A DNA stretch of 64,000 nt from Ferrithrix thermotolerans DSM 19514 (GTDB lineage Bacteria > Actinomycetota > Acidimicrobiia > Acidimicrobiales > CAIXPF01): the NCBI GenBank assembly GCA_945906305.1, contig CAMDQT010000017.1:1-64000 (forward strand), in the 5' to 3' direction. Positions 9,813 through 18,192 of the stretch are shown one piece after another. The position numbers were made by a program, and so were the translations under genes. Every line of letters begins with the position of its first letter. Position 1 is the first letter of the stretch. The notes under the pieces are model-generated. The model saw only the letters and a list, made by a program, of their open reading frames with translations, was not told the DNA's origin and searched no databases.

Positions 9813-11033
9813 TCATCGGTTCTCCGTTGCGGGACAGTGCCCGGTGTTCGTCGCCGGGCCATTCACTCCTGTCGCGATGGCCTGTCGCAGCACGCTATGC
9901 ACAGCGGGCATCGGTACCGCTAAGGCAAGGGAGTGCTCAGCGGAGGAGATGGCGAAGGTCACGCCTATCACCAGACCATCCGTTGAAACCAGGGCGCTGC
10001 CGGAGTAACCATGGTCGAGGTCGGCGCGGAGGGGAACCACGAGGCGGGTCAGCGTTTCGGTGCTGTAGATATCGGGCACCGGAGCCGCTACCTCGGTCCC
10101 GGCCCGAAAGGACCGTACCTGCAGGGGGCCGTTGCTGGGATGGCCGTAAATCCAACCGGTCTGGTCGTGCTCGGAGCGCTCAGCTAGTGGCAGTGGGTCG
10201 ACCGCCAGATCCTCCACCCGGATTACGGCCAGATCGTTGTCCGCGTCGAAGGCCACCACCCGGCCTCGATGGCGTTCAGTGGAGTTCAGGATCACCACAA
10301 TTGCCGCGTTAGCGAGGCGACTGCCCGCTACGACATGGGCATTGGTCACCACCAGATCAGGTGCGGCGACGAAGCCGGTGGCACTCTTCGAACCCCCACC
10401 GCAGGCCTCGTGGCGGACGACAACGGTGGCGGAGCGCACACGGTGGTCGAGTCCATCCGAGGGCCGTGCCAGCAGCGGTATGGGCCCCGCCGGTAGCTGG
10501 GCGGCAAAGTCGACAGCCCAGGCTGTCCAGGCCTTGGTCCCCGACTGCGGCGACGCCACGAGCGGCGCATCGGGCGCCAGCCAATCGAGGGCGGCGAGCA
10601 CGATCGAGTTGTGGGAGAGACTCGCCGGCCAGGCTCCCCGAGCGCTCACAGCCGGGCCGACAAGCCACGCCACGCAACCCACGGTTACCACCGCGGCCAG
10701 CGGCCGCAAGGCCCGCTCAGACCAAGCGGCGCGGCGGTATGCGCCTTCGGCGTGCCGGGATGCGGCCTCGGCCGCGGGCCACGCGCCGATGGCATGTCCC
10801 ACCTTGCGGCCGAGCAGCGCGCCCGTCGCCAGGCCTAGGACTCGCAGGTAGAGCGGCTGGCGGGGATCGCCGATGCCGAAGCGTCCCAGCGCCAAGGTGA
10901 CCATATGGGTGGCGAGCACAACGCCTAAGACGATCCCTAGCCAGCCCGAGGCACGAGCGAGGGACGTCAGCCGACGGCCGGCCGCCGCCGCGATGATCGC
11001 CATCACCACGAGGAGAAGGTCGACGGCGCCCAC
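9813..11033 (-). CDS. membrane-anchored trypsin-like serine protease, MarP-like (CvpA-type N-terminus)
   Basis: Hydrophobic N-terminal segments; triad-like TNAHVV (H), DNDLAVIRV (D), GYSGSALV (S). Confidence 0.85.
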   Translation of the reverse strand: MGAVDLLLVVMAIIAAAAGRRLTSLARASGWLGIVLGVVLATHMVTLALGRFGIGDPRQPLYLRVLGLATGALLGRKVGHAIGAWPAAEAASRHAEGAYRRAAWSERALRPLAAVVTVGCVAWLVGPAVSARGAWPASLSHNSIVLAALDWLAPDAPLVASPQSGTKAWTAWAVDFAAQLPAGPIPLLARPSDGLDHRVRSATVVVRHEACGGGSKSATGFVAAPDLVVTNAHVVAGSRLANAAIVVILNSTERHRGRVVAFDADNDLAVIRVEDLAVDPLPLAERSEHDQTGWIYGHPSNGPLQVRSFRAGTEVAAPVPDIYSTETLTRLVVPLRADLDHGYSGSALVSTDGLVIGVTFAISSAEHSLALAVPMPAVHSVLRQAIATGVNGPATNTGHCPATENR

Positions 11034-11123
11034 TACAACCTCACGCTAACCGCAGCCTCGCCCTCATCGGTCCGCGCTCGATTCGTGAGGCTGGCACCAG
11101 GTAACGGGCTGGGGCCGCGCTGC

Positions 11124-11972
11124 TCAGGCCATGCGACGGGCGTGGGTGAGGAATCCGGTATGTGCGACCATCCGATGGTCCGGTCGCACCGACTGGCCTT
11201 CGATGTGCCAGGTGCGATTGAGCACTTCGAGTGTCTCGGCTTGGGCGAAGCCCCCGACGCTGAGCCCCTCACGGAACTGCACCGCCTGAATGATCGTCGG
11301 GGTGTAGGCCACAATGATTCCGCCTGGTCGAAGGGCGTGGGCCGCGTGGGGGGTCACCTGCCATGGTTCGGGAAGGTCGAGCACCACCCGATCCAGATCG
11401 ATCTCGTCGATGCCGTCGTAGGTGTCGCGCTCCTCGACGCGGTAGCGCGACAGAACCCCCGCTCCGAGCACGGCCGTCACGTTCTTCAACGCTCTGGACG
11501 CAAAGTCGGCTCGCAACTCATAGCCCACGATGTCCGCCCCGGCCCGCAGCATGGTCATCGACAAGGCACCCGACCCCACCCCGGACTCCAACACCCGAGC
11601 ACCGGGGAAGATGTCAGCGATCATCAATAGCGGTCCGAGATCCTTGGGATAGATGACCTGAGCGCCCCGCGGCATCTTCAACACGTAGTCCGACAGTGTC
11701 GGACGCAGGACCAGGAAGTTCCCGCTGCGATTGGCCCGAACCGTGATGCCCTCGGACCGGCCAATCAGATCGTCGTGGCGGATGAAGCCGGTGTGGCTGT
11801 GGAATTCTTGCCCATGGGCCAAGGTGATCAGATAGCGGCGCTGCTTGACGTCGATGAGAAGCACCCCCTCACCGGCCATGAGCGGTCGCGCCACGGCTGG
11901 CATCGTGTCCTCGCCCGTGGATAGCCGGTCCATGTCAGCCGTTTCGCTGTTCTCGCCGATGGTTCGCTCCAT
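11124..11972 (-). CDS. trmI: tRNA (adenine-58-N1)-methyltransferase TrmI-type
   Basis: IYPKDLGPLLMIADIFPGARVLESGVGSGALSMTMLRA, LDLPEPWQVTPHA, CDS similar in layout to actinobacterial TrmI (Mtb Rv2118c). Confidence 0.92.
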   Translation of the reverse strand: MERTIGENSETADMDRLSTGEDTMPAVARPLMAGEGVLLIDVKQRRYLITLAHGQEFHSHTGFIRHDDLIGRSEGITVRANRSGNFLVLRPTLSDYVLKMPRGAQVIYPKDLGPLLMIADIFPGARVLESGVGSGALSMTMLRAGADIVGYELRADFASRALKNVTAVLGAGVLSRYRVEERDTYDGIDEIDLDRVVLDLPEPWQVTPHAAHALRPGGIIVAYTPTIIQAVQFREGLSVGGFAQAETLEVLNRTWHIEGQSVRPDHRMVAHTGFLTHARRMA

Positions 11973-11977
11973 GTCGC

Positions 11978-12958
11978 TCAAGACCGCTCCCTGCGGCCGA
12001 GTACCACTGCGGTTTCGCTGCCGGGGGACGCGCCGTTTGGATCCTGCGTCCGATGATGGCCGCCAGTCCGCTCCACCAGACGGCAGAAGGCGCAGCGGTC
12101 GCCGGGAGTTGGGGCACCGCAATCACGACAGCTACCAAGGGCCGAGGCGTCCTGGGTGAGGCCCTGCCGGAAGCCTGCCGCGGCACGTTCGAGAAAGCCG
12201 AAGTAGAAGTCATGCTTGGTCCCAGGGGATTGGTCTTCCACTGCGTTGAGTGCTTCCTTGTAGCCGAGGTGGCTGTTGCCCGTCGCCATTGGACACTCCT
12301 CGACTTGATAGTCGATGCCCTGAACAATGCAATACGCCGCCATCTCCCGCTCGGAGAGACGCACCAAGGGCTTCACTTTGCGGGGAAAGCCGTTGCCCGC
12401 CGGAAGGACCGGCATTTGCCGAGCCAAGTATTCGGTCTGCCAACGCAAAACGTTGCCGAAAAGCACGGCGGCCTCGTCATCGAGGTTGTGACCGGTGGCG
12501 ACCACGTCGAACTCACCTTGCCGCGCCATCTCGTCGAAGAGATGGCGTTTGGACAGCCCACAGGCCGAACAGGGCACTCTGCCCGTCACAGCCGATGCCC
12601 GGGGAATGTCGTAGCCAAAATCACGCCGGAGGTCGACCTCGTGCAGGACCAGGCCACGTGTGACGGCAAAGTTGCGCGCGTAGTCGCCTGACTCGTCGGA
12701 GTATTCGCCGATACCGAGACCGAGGTAGAGGCCCTCGGCGTGATAGCCGAGCCGGACCAGCAAATCCCACAGCGCCAGCGAGTCCTTGCCCCCCGACACC
12801 GCCACCAGTACCCGCTCACCGGGCGCGATCATGCCGAACGCGTCGATCGCCTTGGTGACCTGCCGCTCGCATTGCTGAATGAAGTGCTCGACACAGAAGT
12901 TTGCGTTGTGCCGCCTGACATCAATCACGGCCGGTCCCCGGCAGACCCGACATTTCAT
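11978..12958 (-). CDS. TtuA-like tRNA 2-thiolation enzyme (PP-loop ATPase with zinc fingers, TIGR00269-type)
   Basis: N-term CRVCRGPAVIDVRRHNANFCVEHF, PP-loop VAVSGGKDSLAL, PCSACGLSKRH and EECPMA cluster-type cysteines, C-term CRDCG...CAFC. Confidence 0.88.
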   Translation of the reverse strand: MKCRVCRGPAVIDVRRHNANFCVEHFIQQCERQVTKAIDAFGMIAPGERVLVAVSGGKDSLALWDLLVRLGYHAEGLYLGLGIGEYSDESGDYARNFAVTRGLVLHEVDLRRDFGYDIPRASAVTGRVPCSACGLSKRHLFDEMARQGEFDVVATGHNLDDEAAVLFGNVLRWQTEYLARQMPVLPAGNGFPRKVKPLVRLSEREMAAYCIVQGIDYQVEECPMATGNSHLGYKEALNAVEDQSPGTKHDFYFGFLERAAAGFRQGLTQDASALGSCRDCGAPTPGDRCAFCRLVERTGGHHRTQDPNGASPGSETAVVLGRRERS

Positions 12959-13155
12959 GTCGCGCCACCGGAAATGACCGGGCGTATTTCAATGTCGTCG
13001 CCGTCTTCGAGGAAAGCGTCCGCCGGCACGAGGGTGCCATTGCGCACCACCAGGACGGTTTCGCGGTTTAGGCCGAGTTCGTTGAGCAGTTTGGTGACGC
13101 TACGGCCACCGTGGACTTGAACGATTCGGGATGGATTACGCAGGCGAACATTCAC
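12955..13155 (-). CDS. MoaD/ThiS-family beta-grasp ubiquitin-like sulfur carrier (TtuB-like)
   Basis: GTG start; VHGGRSVTKLLNELGLNRETVLVVRNGTLVPADAFLEDGDDIEIRPVISGGAT; stop overlaps the ttuA-like start (ATGA). Confidence 0.87.
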   Translation of the reverse strand: MNVRLRNPSRIVQVHGGRSVTKLLNELGLNRETVLVVRNGTLVPADAFLEDGDDIEIRPVISGGAT

Positions 13156-13219
13156 CGTGTTCCAGTCTGGCCCGAATCGGCGGGCAATCCGGCGCGGGCG
13201 GAGGGGGCGAAATTGGACC

Positions 13220-13567
13220 TCAGAGAAGGTCAGTTTGATGCGCCTCGTGCAGTGCGCGCCGCAGTTTGCGGGTTTGCAACCGGCGCGGCAACGGGTCTGA
13301 GGTCGCGAGTCCGAAACGTGCACCAGGACTCAACACCGCCTGGTAGACCAACTCGGACTCTCGGCGCGAGAACCTTCGGTACCGGCTGCATGCCGCGCTG
13401 AGCAGAATGTAGACCGCCCATCGGCGGGAGTGACCGCGCAGGAGTCGGGCCAGCAGAAGCCGCCGTAGACGGGCGTCGGCTCCACTTATGGTCAGCATCG
13501 TGACCGCCCGTCCGAGCTCCCCGCGCAGGAATCGGCTGAGGAACAGGCGCCGCAGCGGCAGATCCAT
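13220..13567 (-). CDS. hypothetical Arg-rich protein
   Basis: Start overlaps upstream stop (TGATG); 115 aa. Confidence 0.45.
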   Translation of the reverse strand: MDLPLRRLFLSRFLRGELGRAVTMLTISGADARLRRLLLARLLRGHSRRWAVYILLSAACSRYRRFSRRESELVYQAVLSPGARFGLATSDPLPRRLQTRKLRRALHEAHQTDLL

Positions 13568-13788
13568 CAGAGTCGACGGATTTCCACAATGGTGGACCGC
13601 TTCTTGCCGCCCCGCCGTCCGAGTAGGAACGACACGATGACCAACGCCAGTAGCGCTCCCCCGCCGAGAACCAAGAGCTTGCTCTTCGCCCCCTCGGCCC
13701 CGGTGGTCAGTCCGGTCTGCACTTCACGGAACTTCGCTTCGATATCGGCCCGGGTCACTTTGCCCGTTGATTTCGGGGCGGTGGTCAC
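13567..13788 (-). CDS. small single-TM protein
   Basis: VTTAPKSTGKVTRADIEAKFREVQTGLTTGAEGAKSKLLVLGGGALLALVIVSFLLGRRGGKKR...; GTGA overlap with upstream ORF. Confidence 0.65.
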   Translation of the reverse strand: MTTAPKSTGKVTRADIEAKFREVQTGLTTGAEGAKSKLLVLGGGALLALVIVSFLLGRRGGKKRSTIVEIRRL

Positions 13789-14198
13789 GGTCGCTCCAAC
13801 TCGGTCTTCTTGGTGCGTAGCACCGCACTGACGAGCAGGCAGAGTGCCACGACGGCGAACAACAACACGACCACGTAAGGCACGAATGACCAGGGGCCAT
13901 CGAACCAGGCGCCGGTCTGGGACTGCAGGAGCCGCAGCAGGCCCACGCAAACAAAGATGCTGCCGATGCACAGCAACAGTGACCCGACGACGCCCCACGC
14001 CAGGTATCGGCCTAGGGCCTTGAGGGGATCGACCGTTTCCTGTTTGGCGTAGTCAACGACGAGGGCGCGCAACTCGTGGATCAGCTCGGATGGGCTCTTC
14101 GACGCAGCTGCCAACAGTTTTTGCCCTCCTCGTGAGCCCTCATTGATAGCCGCTGAGGGCGAGGTGGGCAAGCATGAGCTGCGCCCGCCCAGTCCCAC
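13785..14198 (-). CDS. membrane protein, actinobacterial Holin-X-like (start uncertain)
   Basis: SPSELIHELRALVVDYAKQETVDPLKALGRYLAWGVVGSLLLCIGSIFVCVGLLRLL plus a second hydrophobic segment. Confidence 0.6.
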   Translation of the reverse strand: MGLGGRSSCLPTSPSAAINEGSRGGQKLLAAASKSPSELIHELRALVVDYAKQETVDPLKALGRYLAWGVVGSLLLCIGSIFVCVGLLRLLQSQTGAWFDGPWSFVPYVVVLLFAVVALCLLVSAVLRTKKTELERP

Positions 14199-14220
14199 CG
14201 TGAGGCCGACTCGGCACGGA

Positions 14221-14880
14221 TCAGAACGGTGGATTGTCCTGTGGGCGCATCCGCAGCAGCCCCTCGAGGTCGCCGGCCCGATCTTGACAGAGCTGCGTCA
14301 GCAGTTCACCGCGGGCCTGACTGCCGTTGGCGGCCAGGATTTGTTGACGATCGAAGGGTCCTAGCGGTAGCGCCGCGGCCAACTGGAAGGTGCCCACCGC
14401 GGGGTCCTCGACGACGTCGAGCGCGGCCGAGTTGGCGTCGTGTTCGAGCTCTGCTGCGAGGGCGAGGACCTGGCGGGCGAGGCCCACGAGCGAGGCATAG
14501 GACAGCGAGTCCATCTGCGCCACGCCGGGGTCGTCATCCCACTCTTCGACCTCGGCCCTCGGGTAGGGATCGTCCTGGAGCCAGCGGCGGACGCGAAGGC
14601 GACGCGCTCCCACAGCCACCAGAAACCACAGCCCATTGGCCATCTCAGTGGCTTGGAGCATTTCGGCCACCGTGCCGATGTCGGTGCGCAGATCGTGGCC
14701 GCCAACCTCGTGGCCACGAGCGATGAGCACCACGCCGAAGCGACGGTCCGCGGCAAGACAATGCTGCACCATCTCCCGGTAGCGGGGCTCGAAGACCTGC
14801 AGGGGCAGCACCGCCGTCGGCAGCAGCACCGTGCCAAGGGGGAACATGGGCATGATGACGGGGCCTGACGTGGTGGTCAT
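14221..14880 (-). CDS. stand-alone LON peptidase substrate-binding domain protein
   Basis: MPMFPLGTVLLPTAVLPLQVFEPRYREMVQHCLAADRRFGVVLIARGHEVGG. Confidence 0.87.
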   Translation of the reverse strand: MTTTSGPVIMPMFPLGTVLLPTAVLPLQVFEPRYREMVQHCLAADRRFGVVLIARGHEVGGHDLRTDIGTVAEMLQATEMANGLWFLVAVGARRLRVRRWLQDDPYPRAEVEEWDDDPGVAQMDSLSYASLVGLARQVLALAAELEHDANSAALDVVEDPAVGTFQLAAALPLGPFDRQQILAANGSQARGELLTQLCQDRAGDLEGLLRMRPQDNPPF

Positions 14881-14955
14881 GTCCCTATCGTGGCCCTCGG
14901 CGCCGTGCTCTGCCCAACGTTTCGGGTTCCGTCGCGCTGGATTCTGGCCGTGGCG

Positions 14956-16425
14956 TCAGCCCAGGGGCATGAGGCTCTGGACCGCAGGGCCACCCGGAAA
15001 GTCCAATAGCGAGGTCACAAACGCCTCCTCGATGAGCTTGTACTGCTCGGCGCCGCTCTCATTGATGACAATGGCGAAGGTGACCGATTCTCCACTGGTG
15101 GTGTCCGCGAAACCGGCGAGGGAACTGACCGATCCGAGCGTGCCCGTCTTGGCCAGGACCTTGCCCGCCGCGGCCGAATCGGCGAATCGGCTTTTCAGCG
15201 TGCCAGAACGTCCGGCCACGGCCAGACTCGCGGCGAGATCAGACGAGAGGCCAGAAGCGTGCAGCACGGCGTTGAGGGTCGAGCAGGGCACCAGATTGGC
15301 TGTGTCGAGTCCGGAGCCGTCGGAAATAACCATGCCGGATGGCCTGAGGCCCTGGTCGGACAGGATTGCACCGAGCGCCGCGGCGCCACCCGCGAAGGAG
15401 CCTTGGCCGGCTCGCGACGCCCCGAGTTCCTTGAACAGCATCTCGGCGATGGTGTTATCCGACGTGCGCAGCATCTGGCCCGCGATGTCTTTAAGTGGCG
15501 GGGATTGCAGTTGTGCGATCACCGCCGAAGCCTTAGGCGCCGTCCCCACGTCGGGGCCTCCATCCACGTTGATCCCGCGTGCCTGGAGCAGGTCGATGAG
15601 CACAGCGGCAGCGGTGAGCGGGGGGTTCGACGATGGTGCACCCGATCCCGCCATGTCCTGACCACCGCGAGAGAAATCGGCAAAGCCGTTGTCCAACGCC
15701 AGTGCGCTGATGGGGCCTACAACGCCGTTTGCCCCAAATCGGGACGGCCAGTTCGGGTGGTAGAGCACGTCGTCATAGCGCGACGCGTCAGCAACGATCT
15801 TGCCCTCGATGCTGGTGATGCCCGCCGTTACCAGCTGATCGGCCAAAGATTCGAACGGCGAGTAGACCCGTTGCTGGTCAACAAACGAGCCGACATAATC
15901 CTCGCTGGCCAGCACGGGATCGCCGCGGCCGATCAACCAGATGTTTCCCTTGATCGATCCTTTGACCAACGGCGCATCGGTGGCCAGCGACGTGGTGAAC
16001 GTACGGGTCGGGCCAAGTTCGGTGAGGGCACCGTAGGCCAGTAGGACCTTCTCGTTCGAGGCGGGGCTCAACAACAGTGAGGCGTTGTGTTCGAACACCG
16101 CATGGCCACGGGAGTTCATCACCGAGGCACAGGTGCGCTCCAACGGAAGGCCGGTGAGAGCCGCCAACGCCTTGGCCCGCACCACCGTCTTGTGGGTCGG
16201 AAGGGCCACGACGTTGGGCAACCGACGGATGGAGAGCAGCGGGGTTCGAACCGACCCTGTCTCCAGCCGGGGTGACAGCGGCTCCACGCGCAGATCAGCC
16301 CGCCCCGATTGGGCCAGAGCAAAGCCCATGAATGCGAAACAGGCCACAGGCAGAGCTACCAGCCGTAACCAAAACCTCGCTACGGCCAGTGCGGAGCGTC
16401 CCGAAGAGCCGACCGGGGGCACCAT
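14956..16425 (-). CDS. dacB: D-alanyl-D-alanine carboxypeptidase/endopeptidase (PBP4/DacB type)
   Basis: LLSPASNEKVLLAYGAL (SxxK), LRTSDNTIAEMLFKELG (SxN), LAKTGTLGSVSSLAGF (KTG). Confidence 0.92.
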   Translation of the reverse strand: MVPPVGSSGRSALAVARFWLRLVALPVACFAFMGFALAQSGRADLRVEPLSPRLETGSVRTPLLSIRRLPNVVALPTHKTVVRAKALAALTGLPLERTCASVMNSRGHAVFEHNASLLLSPASNEKVLLAYGALTELGPTRTFTTSLATDAPLVKGSIKGNIWLIGRGDPVLASEDYVGSFVDQQRVYSPFESLADQLVTAGITSIEGKIVADASRYDDVLYHPNWPSRFGANGVVGPISALALDNGFADFSRGGQDMAGSGAPSSNPPLTAAAVLIDLLQARGINVDGGPDVGTAPKASAVIAQLQSPPLKDIAGQMLRTSDNTIAEMLFKELGASRAGQGSFAGGAAALGAILSDQGLRPSGMVISDGSGLDTANLVPCSTLNAVLHASGLSSDLAASLAVAGRSGTLKSRFADSAAAGKVLAKTGTLGSVSSLAGFADTTSGESVTFAIVINESGAEQYKLIEEAFVTSLLDFPGGPAVQSLMPLG

Positions 16426-16561
16426 CACCGTCCTTTCGAGGTTCGCTCCCTCACGCACGGGTGGGGCTCATGCCAGCGCCTGCAGGGCACGGCCAAACGC
16501 TAGCGGTCCCCTCTTGACAACGGGTGGAGGCCGACCTCGGCACCGCTGGACCTAGCCTCGT

Positions 16562-16984
16562 ATGGCTGCTGGTGCAGCGCTAGTCTCCGCAGTTGTGCAC
16601 ATTCTCGCCGCGCTGTTCGTCGATGACATGCAGATGCACCAAGTGGCCGGTCCGGCCACTCGGATCGATCTGACCGGCATCCAGTTCTCGGGTCCGGCAC
16701 CCGAGCCCCTGCCTTATACCTGGACACCGCACCTCTGTGTGCTGATCTACTGCCCGCCGCAGCACCGTACGATGTCCGCGCTGACGGTCGAATTCGACCT
16801 TAACGGCGAGACGGTCGCCCGTAACGTGCAGCCACTGCAGATAGAGCCGGGGCGTTTCGGTCGTCAATTGATACGGCCGGAGATCACCTTCGAGGGATAC
16901 GACACGGTCATTGCCCGCTGCAGCATCGACGCGGGCCCCGTGGTGTCTGTTCCTTTCACCCTCATGGCACCCGTCGCAGGCTGA
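16562..16984 (+). CDS. hypothetical protein (DUF6941-like)
   Basis: ORF with coherent beta-rich translation, directly upstream of the FIST gene. Confidence 0.55.
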   Translation: MAAGAALVSAVVHILAALFVDDMQMHQVAGPATRIDLTGIQFSGPAPEPLPYTWTPHLCVLIYCPPQHRTMSALTVEFDLNGETVARNVQPLQIEPGRFGRQLIRPEITFEGYDTVIARCSIDAGPVVSVPFTLMAPVAG

Positions 16985-16989
16985 TTGTC

Positions 16990-18192
16990 GTGCCGTTCGC
17001 TGCGGCCATTTCCGAACATCCCAACGCGGCCGAGGCCATCGCCGAATGTGTCGGCCAACTGCTCGATGCCCACGGGCCACATCCTGACCTGCTGGCCGTG
17101 TTTGCCACCTCGGCTCATCGAAGTGACTTCCCTGCTGTGTGCGCGTTGTCTCGTCGGCTGCTCCGTCCGGCTTGTCTGATGGGTGCGGTCTCCTCTGCTG
17201 TGCTCGGCGTAGGCCGCGAGGTCGAGCACGGGCCCGCGGTGTCGTTGTGGGCAGGGTGGGGCATCGGCGAGGTATCTGGCGTGCACCTCGATCGGCCCCG
17301 CGTCGGGCCAGGGCCCGCACCGGCCACACCCGGTGCGTCGCCCGCGACCGAATCGGCCAGCACCGGGTGGGCGCAACTCGACGCGCTGTTAGATGGCCCC
17401 GGCCACGAGCGGACCTTGTTGCTGCTCGCCGATCCGTGGTCCTTCCCGGTGGATGAACTCCTCACGTCCGTGGCGCGCACTCACCCCGAGCTCGTCGTGG
17501 TCGGCGGGCTCTGTGGGCCGGGTTTGCGCCCCGGTGACGCTGGGTTGGCGATCGACCGGCTGAGCGTGGCGCACGGGGCCGTTGCGGTGGTGCTCGATCA
17601 GCGACTCGAGACCGTGCTCTCCCAGGGCTGTCGCCCCGTCGGTGCTCCTTTCACCGTCACTCGTTCTCTCGCCAACGTGGTGGAGGAACTCGGCAGCCGC
17701 CCGGCGATGACTCGTCTGCAGGAACTTGCTCTAAGCCTCGATCCCGTGGACCGCGAGCGGTTGGCCCGAGGGCTGCACCTTGGCCGGGTAGTCGATGAGC
17801 ATCGGGCGGAACACGGCCGGGGCGACTTCCTCATCCGTGCGGTACTGGGGGCCCGTGCGGACACCGGTGGGCTCGTGCTAGGTGAACATGTCGAGGTCGG
17901 CGACACCGTCCAATTCCAATTGCGCGACGCCGACAGCGCCCATGAGGACCTCGTCGAGATGCTCCAGGGACGCGACGCCGCGGGGGCCTTGGTCTTCACC
18001 TGTAATGGTCGGGGTGTGGAGCTGTTTGGTGAAGCGAACCATGATGCCCGGCTGGTGGGAGAACTACTTGGAACCAACGCCGTCGGGGGTCTGTTCTGCG
18101 CCGGCGAGATTGGCCCGATAGGGTCCCGAAGCTTTCTTCACGGCTTCACCGCCTCGGTGGCGCTGTTTCGAGAACGGAGCACCGATCGATGA
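16990..18192 (+). CDS. FIST N-/C-domain sensory protein
   Basis: HPELVVVGGLCGPG..., RPVGAPFTVTR, CNGRGVELFGEANHDARLV...GGLFCAGEIGPIGSRSFLHGFTASVALF (FIST_C). Confidence 0.85.
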   Translation: MPFAAAISEHPNAAEAIAECVGQLLDAHGPHPDLLAVFATSAHRSDFPAVCALSRRLLRPACLMGAVSSAVLGVGREVEHGPAVSLWAGWGIGEVSGVHLDRPRVGPGPAPATPGASPATESASTGWAQLDALLDGPGHERTLLLLADPWSFPVDELLTSVARTHPELVVVGGLCGPGLRPGDAGLAIDRLSVAHGAVAVVLDQRLETVLSQGCRPVGAPFTVTRSLANVVEELGSRPAMTRLQELALSLDPVDRERLARGLHLGRVVDEHRAEHGRGDFLIRAVLGARADTGGLVLGEHVEVGDTVQFQLRDADSAHEDLVEMLQGRDAAGALVFTCNGRGVELFGEANHDARLVGELLGTNAVGGLFCAGEIGPIGSRSFLHGFTASVALFRERSTDR

